From Pholiota molesta (taxonomy: Eukaryota; Basidiomycota; Agaricomycetes; Agaricales; Strophariaceae): a DNA stretch of 64,000 nt. A model generated the notes under the pieces. It made no database searches, was not told the origin of the DNA, and saw only the letters and a program-made list of their open reading frames with translations. Below are positions 59,240-64,000 of the stretch, piece after piece. Location of the stretch: the NCBI GenBank assembly GCA_014925825.1, contig JACGCK010000004.1, forward strand, positions 1,272,908-1,336,907, given 5' to 3'. The position numbers were made by a program, and so were the translations under genes. The stretch's first letter is position 1, and the number at the start of each line of letters is the position of its first letter.

Positions 59240-61551
59240 ACCTGCTGGCATTGCGAATCACCAGAACGTTCAAGAAGTTGAATACACCGGAACGGTAACG
59301 GTTACAAGATGTCTTGAAAAAAGAGGGAGGATATCAAAAGCAAAAGCCATTTTGAACAAATTTCGATGGTTGCAAAAGACACGATTGCACCGGACGGCGT
59401 GTTCGAGGAGCAGGAACATCCAACCAAGAATTCATGACATGCGAGATCTAGCCAAGGAGATGGCCACAGATTGGCTAGTGTCAGATAAGCCGCGATTGAA
59501 TCAATTCTCCCACGATTTCGTCGCGTTCATCGCCGCGTCGGGAGCCGGACATCAGCTCACAATATTCATATCGTGGTCAACTGATGATGCATTCCCTCGT
59601 CGTAATAGAGCATGGAAAATGAACCTCCTCGCAAAAGAGCTTCAGTAGTTATCGCCGCTGCGTACCATATCCATGCAAGCATTTCCGAGGAGCGCGAACA
59701 AGGCCAATCCGAGACGAGACGCGAGGCACACGGACAATCATTGAATTATAGAGGAGAGTTGCGATGAAAGGAGAATTAATTATGGCCGAACGGTATGTAC
59801 CAAGCAGAAGTAATAAAATGAGTTATCGTCTGTCGACTTCTGTATGGACGATATGTGGTAGCTCTTGAACGGCTCCTACATAGGTAATTGCCACTTGACA
59901 CCGCAGTATCTACCCATCGCGCAGCTTCGCGTCCAGGCTCAAAATTCGGATTGATAGCCCAACAGATAAGCGGAGTTATCCAGAGGGCGCCGAAAATTCA
60001 AAACTTGAAAACCAATGAGGATTGGTACGAAATAAACGGAAGCGTTGAAGAGAGTCAGAGATAGTACATCAGTGAGAGGCAAGTACCAGAACAAATTAGA
60101 TTTTCCAGTTGACGTTAACCACCAGATTTGCTAGGAGCTTGTACCCGGGACCAATTTTGCATTGGATCGATGGTGATGGATGAGGAAATCGTCGTGAGGC
60201 TTCTGCTAATAGTAGATTTTACACACAAGTTTCATCAGTATGTTTTGTTCAAAGGGTGGCAAATTATTGGTGCTAGAACATATTTACCGCAATAAAAGAA
60301 GTGAATCTGAGACTCAGACTCTAACAGTCATCGTCGAAGCTTAGAGGTCATATGCCGCTTCGGAGCATGTGAAAATAATTCAGAGAATAGTGAGGATATC
60401 TTGGAAGCCAATGTACCCGTAAGCTGGGGTAGCGCCTACCATTTCGAGCTCTTGTGTCAATGGCACGCAGATCCCGAGAAATCATAAATTGAAAAATTCC
60501 CAAAATAGTAAAATTTAAGGCGCTGCGTGGCCAACTCCCGGGAAGTGTCATGGTCACCATGCACCTAACGATTGAATTAAAGTTAGAAACCATGCCGTAT
60601 GTATTCTTTCTGTAGAAGCTGGACTCTGAATCTGGATTCCGAATCGGCAGAAATAAGTTTTCAGGAAATATATAGAATATGCACTTGCTGATGTGCCCTG
60701 CGGCCCCTGCCTCAGCCAATTGTCTTATTAAAAAAATCAACTCAAGAACTTATTTCCATCAAAAGAGCACAGTGAATTGCAGGTGGCTTTTAAATGCTGA
60801 AGTCGGCGCGGCGGCTCTGGCGCGGGATGCAAAGGTAAGGTGAAGTTTACAAATAGAAAGGGCGCTTACGTAGTCAGAACTGATAGTCACTTTGCCAAGT
60901 TGCCGCAAAGCGGCGCAAACATGTTTCTCGCTGTTACTCCCATCTCCCATTATACTGGAGCTCAACTCGAGCCTCGAAAGGAACAGCAACCGAAACTGAC
61001 ACATTTTCAGAAGTTAAAATACACTTCGATGGTTTCTTGGGGCTCTTGGAGATTGCTTGGGGACACTCCGACAATAGGAAGACTCTGGGTTATGAATAGG
61101 CTGGTCTCTCGCGAAAAACTGCCCAAATAAGCGTTCGATTAAAAGCGGATGTGAACGCGCCTCAAACAGGACTTTGATGTTTGGTCGCACGCAAGACAGC
61201 TGTAGGGCACCTAATGACGTTGTACGGCCATGACAGTATCCGTTGTGGGATATTTTGCCCAAAAGCTGAACAGATGGACAAGCCGTGACGGGTCGGCGAC
61301 CGCTGCTGGGGTAGAAATGGGGTAACCTATCGTACAAGTGAGTTTTTCTTCACGATTCACTACCACACCCTAGGATGTGGTACAGACGCTCACGCGGAGG
61401 TTGTAGGCGGCGATATGAACCGGATCCGACATGCCTACTTAGACTAGCATCCTAGGTGTTCTCGGACACCTTTCTCATTATCCCTTCCATCGCGTCAACT
61501 CCGAACTGAGGGCGGTCTCGAGGACGTTAGAGATAGCCGGGTACTTGCCAG
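59240..61551. other. 2.3-kb stretch without recognised gene
   Basis: Contains minus open frames at 60348-60740 (130 codons) and 61014-61337 (107 codons), neither with a motif I can name. The plus open frame at 59106-59648 overlaps the monooxygenase start and looks like chance. No terminal repeats seen. Confidence 0.4.
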
Positions 61552-63371
61552 ATGGATGCTCAACTTTCATACGAGGAAAATATAAGTTTGGTCTGGCAAT
61601 CGCAGATAGTACGTTATACTGGCGGTATGTAGCTCCCCTGGAACGTATGGTTTCTGTTAAACGCTTATTTTTTTGGGCTTTCTCCTCTGCAGTCAGTGCT
61701 CTAGTTTTTTTGGTATGGGATATCATCATAACCTTTGGCGATGAAGTCCAATATATCTGGCCGTGAGTGTCACTCCAGAACTACGCTATCCATTTCCTGA
61801 TCAACCCGGCCTAATGATATCTCAGTCAAAGCCGATGTTCTCCGACGAAATGGGTGTTTCTTTTACTAGATATTTCGGGGCTATTGCACAAGCGTCAGTC
61901 TTCTGCGGAGATTTATATTTAAAGATAACCATGTGCTGATGAAGCCCATACACACCTTAGGCGTCTCGTCAGCTTAAACTTGGCACTCATTCCTGGAATG
62001 TTAACTCCAGCTGAATGCCGTATGCTGTACATCTCGCAGGTCGTATTCGGCGGGACCCTCATGGCTTGTATACAGGCCCTTCTGATGCTACGAGGTCGGT
62101 ATTAAATTTGTCCGTGTCCATCGTGTTCATCTCATCATTCCTCCTAGTCTATGCACTGTATACACAGGATCGCCGGATCGCCATTGCAATGGCCACTCTT
62201 CTGGTAGCAGAATTGGGATCCATGCCTGCGACCATCCACCTGACTCTACCAGATGCTGTCGGAAATATGTGCATGAAGCCCATCACAATTCGCGATATCG
62301 CCTGTTTGGGTCAGTTTCTACTTCACTTCCACAATGCCATGTTCTCACAATATCTCTGCATCGTTCGTTTTTCTGGATTATATATCACTTTTGCATCCGA
62401 TGTGTTCTATGCATCAGGGCGTCAGCTATACTTCCTCAAATTATCGTGCTGGGATTAACTGTCGTAAAATTCCTGTCTGGGCTGCGTGCTGGTTGGGGAA
62501 AGATTCCTATCGTGTCTCGCTTAGTTCGCGATGACTTGATTCTAGTCACCGTAATAGGTGAGTGTCGATCCGACGCTATCGAATGCGAAGAACATTCCAT
62601 GTGCAGTCACTCCGCTTCTTTCTCTTCATGTTTTCTTTATTATAAAATAAGTTAACCTAATTCTCCCATTTCTCATAGCTTCTTCTATGAATTGCCTGGG
62701 CACGATGTACAGTGGTCTGGGTCATAATAACCTCGTCCCTAACGACTATGAGCAACGCTTATGGTTATGGCGGATATAAGTGCGTCCGGTTCCGTTCTTT
62801 TCTCTCTTTCTCATGCGTGCTCACCAACTTATCCTCTTCTTTTGTGTGACACTTCTATTATCTCCATTTCTCCATTTTAAACTTCTTTTCTGCTGATGAC
62901 GTTGTTTACGTTACGCCTTGCTACTTTATCTGCAGCTGGCTGTTATCTCTTCTTCCTTGTTCGTAAGTACCACGTTGAGATACTTCAAACTGTCAAATTA
63001 TGGAAGAAGTATCTGCTGATCTTCGTATGTTGTAGGGATGCCGAGTGGTGATCAACATACAGCGGTTAGCTGACGAGACCATGCGGAGTCGACATCCGAA
63101 CGACGGCCAAACATCGACACCTCAATTCACTTCACTTATCATGGACGCTGTATCCGAGTCGATGCTCAACCACACCCACGAAGCCACAATCTCTCCGCTA
63201 TCCGGCCGTCGCAGACGCTTTCGCTTCGTTCGAGTTCGACAAAGTCGAGTTACAGAGATACCATTCACATTCGCATTCCCACGTGGACTCGCTCGCGAAT
63301 TCATATACATCGTATGCACATCCGCCATTATCTGCTTCCTTTCCAATAGTAAAGACTGTGTAGGAATATGA
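61552..63371 (+). CDS. DUF6533-type multi-pass membrane protein (second locus)
   Basis: The start MDAQLSYEENISLVWQSQIV is followed, after an intron, by a first helix SALVFLVWDIIITFGDEVQY and IW, the family entry signature (helix, then D-E--Y-W). Later exons: KPMFSDEMGVSFTRYFGAIA, ALLMLRVYALYTQDRRIAIA joined across an intron at 62095, MATLLVAELGSMPATIHLTL, and LTVVKFLSGLRAGWGKIPIV followed by RLVRDDLILVTVI (about 62450-62560). Near the end is GCRVVINIQRLADETMRSRH. A basic tail follows, ending in an in-frame stop at 63371. I did not resolve every intron between 62560 and 63035. Only distantly similar to the copy at 40168, so not a recent duplicate. Function unknown. Confidence 0.75.
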
Positions 63372-64000
63372 ATCCACATCGCACCCGTCTCCTTCGATAT
63401 CCAGCCCGATAAGTCGACATGGAATGGCGGACAAGAGCAGGTTCTATCTATAACTCTATTATATTTGGAATATACATGCACTCGGATAGAAGAGGAAGAA
63501 AAGGATAGTATTAGTTAATATCCCACTGTATGTATGCATGTAGTAAGTCTGTACTCATTTTATACTGATACCCGTTGTTATTGCCAAGTCTGTGTACATG
63601 CTTTCATATCATCTTGAAAAGAAGCGAATGTGCAGACAGAACCCTTCAAACGGTAAAGTCCAGTGAGAAAGGTTATTTAAGGCCTAAAGAAGGTGTTCGA
63701 TTGAGCGATCATGCCAGTCAACGAGGTTTTCGAAGGCCAAACGACCCACGAAAACGTCGCAGTACGAGAATGCCGCGAGAAACGTCCGAAGCCAAGGTGT
63801 GGAAATTACAGCCTCGACTCCGGGTTCGATTGACTTATGTATGTTCTCGCTTCAATAGACAGCGGCGCCAATGCTGCATCTACATGCGTTGGTCCATACT
63901 GGGTCCATACCTTCGCGGCAAGCTCAAGCATGGGTTGCTCAGTGAAGCGATTTAGAAGAATCATACTTATCCCGCGCAGAAATCGTGCGATTCTAATCAA
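63372..64000. other. Right-edge stretch, possibly part of a gene continuing outside
   Basis: A minus open frame from the right edge to 63806 (containing LELAAKVWTQYGPTHVDAAL) may be an exon of a gene that starts beyond the window, but I do not recognise it. A plus frame at 63575-63955 overlaps it. Neither can be supported as a gene. Confidence 0.25.

Noticed and set aside
59106..59648. 180-codon plus open frame
   Set aside because: It overlaps the start of the minus-strand monooxygenase; no motif, atypical composition.

Overview
This window is nuclear DNA of a filamentous basidiomycete, most likely a mushroom-forming agaricomycete. The evidence is dense genes on both strands, many short GT-AG introns (about 50-70 nt), very small exons, and families that are abundant in Agaricomycetes: seven-helix-like DUF6533-type membrane proteins, F-box/LRR-like proteins, ArmH-type flavin halogenases and multi-finger CCCH/RBR proteins. 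I see no rRNA, tRNA, CRISPR array or complete autonomous transposon.

Left part (1-18 kb): an RBR-like protein with CCCH fingers and an RRM, cut by the left edge (+); a decayed F-box gene (-); a Tti2-type HEAT protein (+); an M20 carboxypeptidase S (-); ribosomal protein uS19/S15 (-) head to head with acidic ribosomal protein P2 (+); a Zn2Cys6 transcription factor (+); and V-ATPase subunit G (-).

Middle (18-38.4 kb): a 2.8-kb stretch without a recognisable gene; a flavin-dependent halogenase gene disrupted by a 154-bp CACTA-like miniature transposon; a makorin-type E3 ligase (-) divergent from a large membrane-anchored glycosyltransferase (+); then PAT1 (mRNA decapping) and glycogen debranching enzyme, both (-).

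Right part (38.4-64 kb): a DUF6533-type membrane protein with a truncated upstream copy, an amino-acid permease remnant (-), an HpPgdA-like polysaccharide deacetylase (+), a coiled-coil/proline-rich protein (-), a PLP-dependent class V enzyme (+), a secreted Kre9/KNH-type protein (-), an intronless nucleoside 2-deoxyribosyltransferase-like gene (+), an F-box/LRR gene followed by its own decayed partial copy (+), TGS1 (-), a FAD-dependent aromatic monooxygenase (-) and a second DUF6533-type gene (+).

Most genes are unrelated housekeeping or accessory genes. The halogenase stands alone and I see no biosynthetic cluster. Two observations stand out. First, the CACTA-like element has a perfect 3-bp target-site duplication, and its removal restores the halogenase reading frame at that point. 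Second, single bases are missing in several conserved genes (P2 needs exactly three added bases, V-ATPase G exactly one), which suggests consensus errors in the assembly rather than decay. Genes I spliced fully on the right (F-box, DUF6533, PLP enzyme, deacetylase, TGS1) are intact. I found no convincing new multi-gene system.
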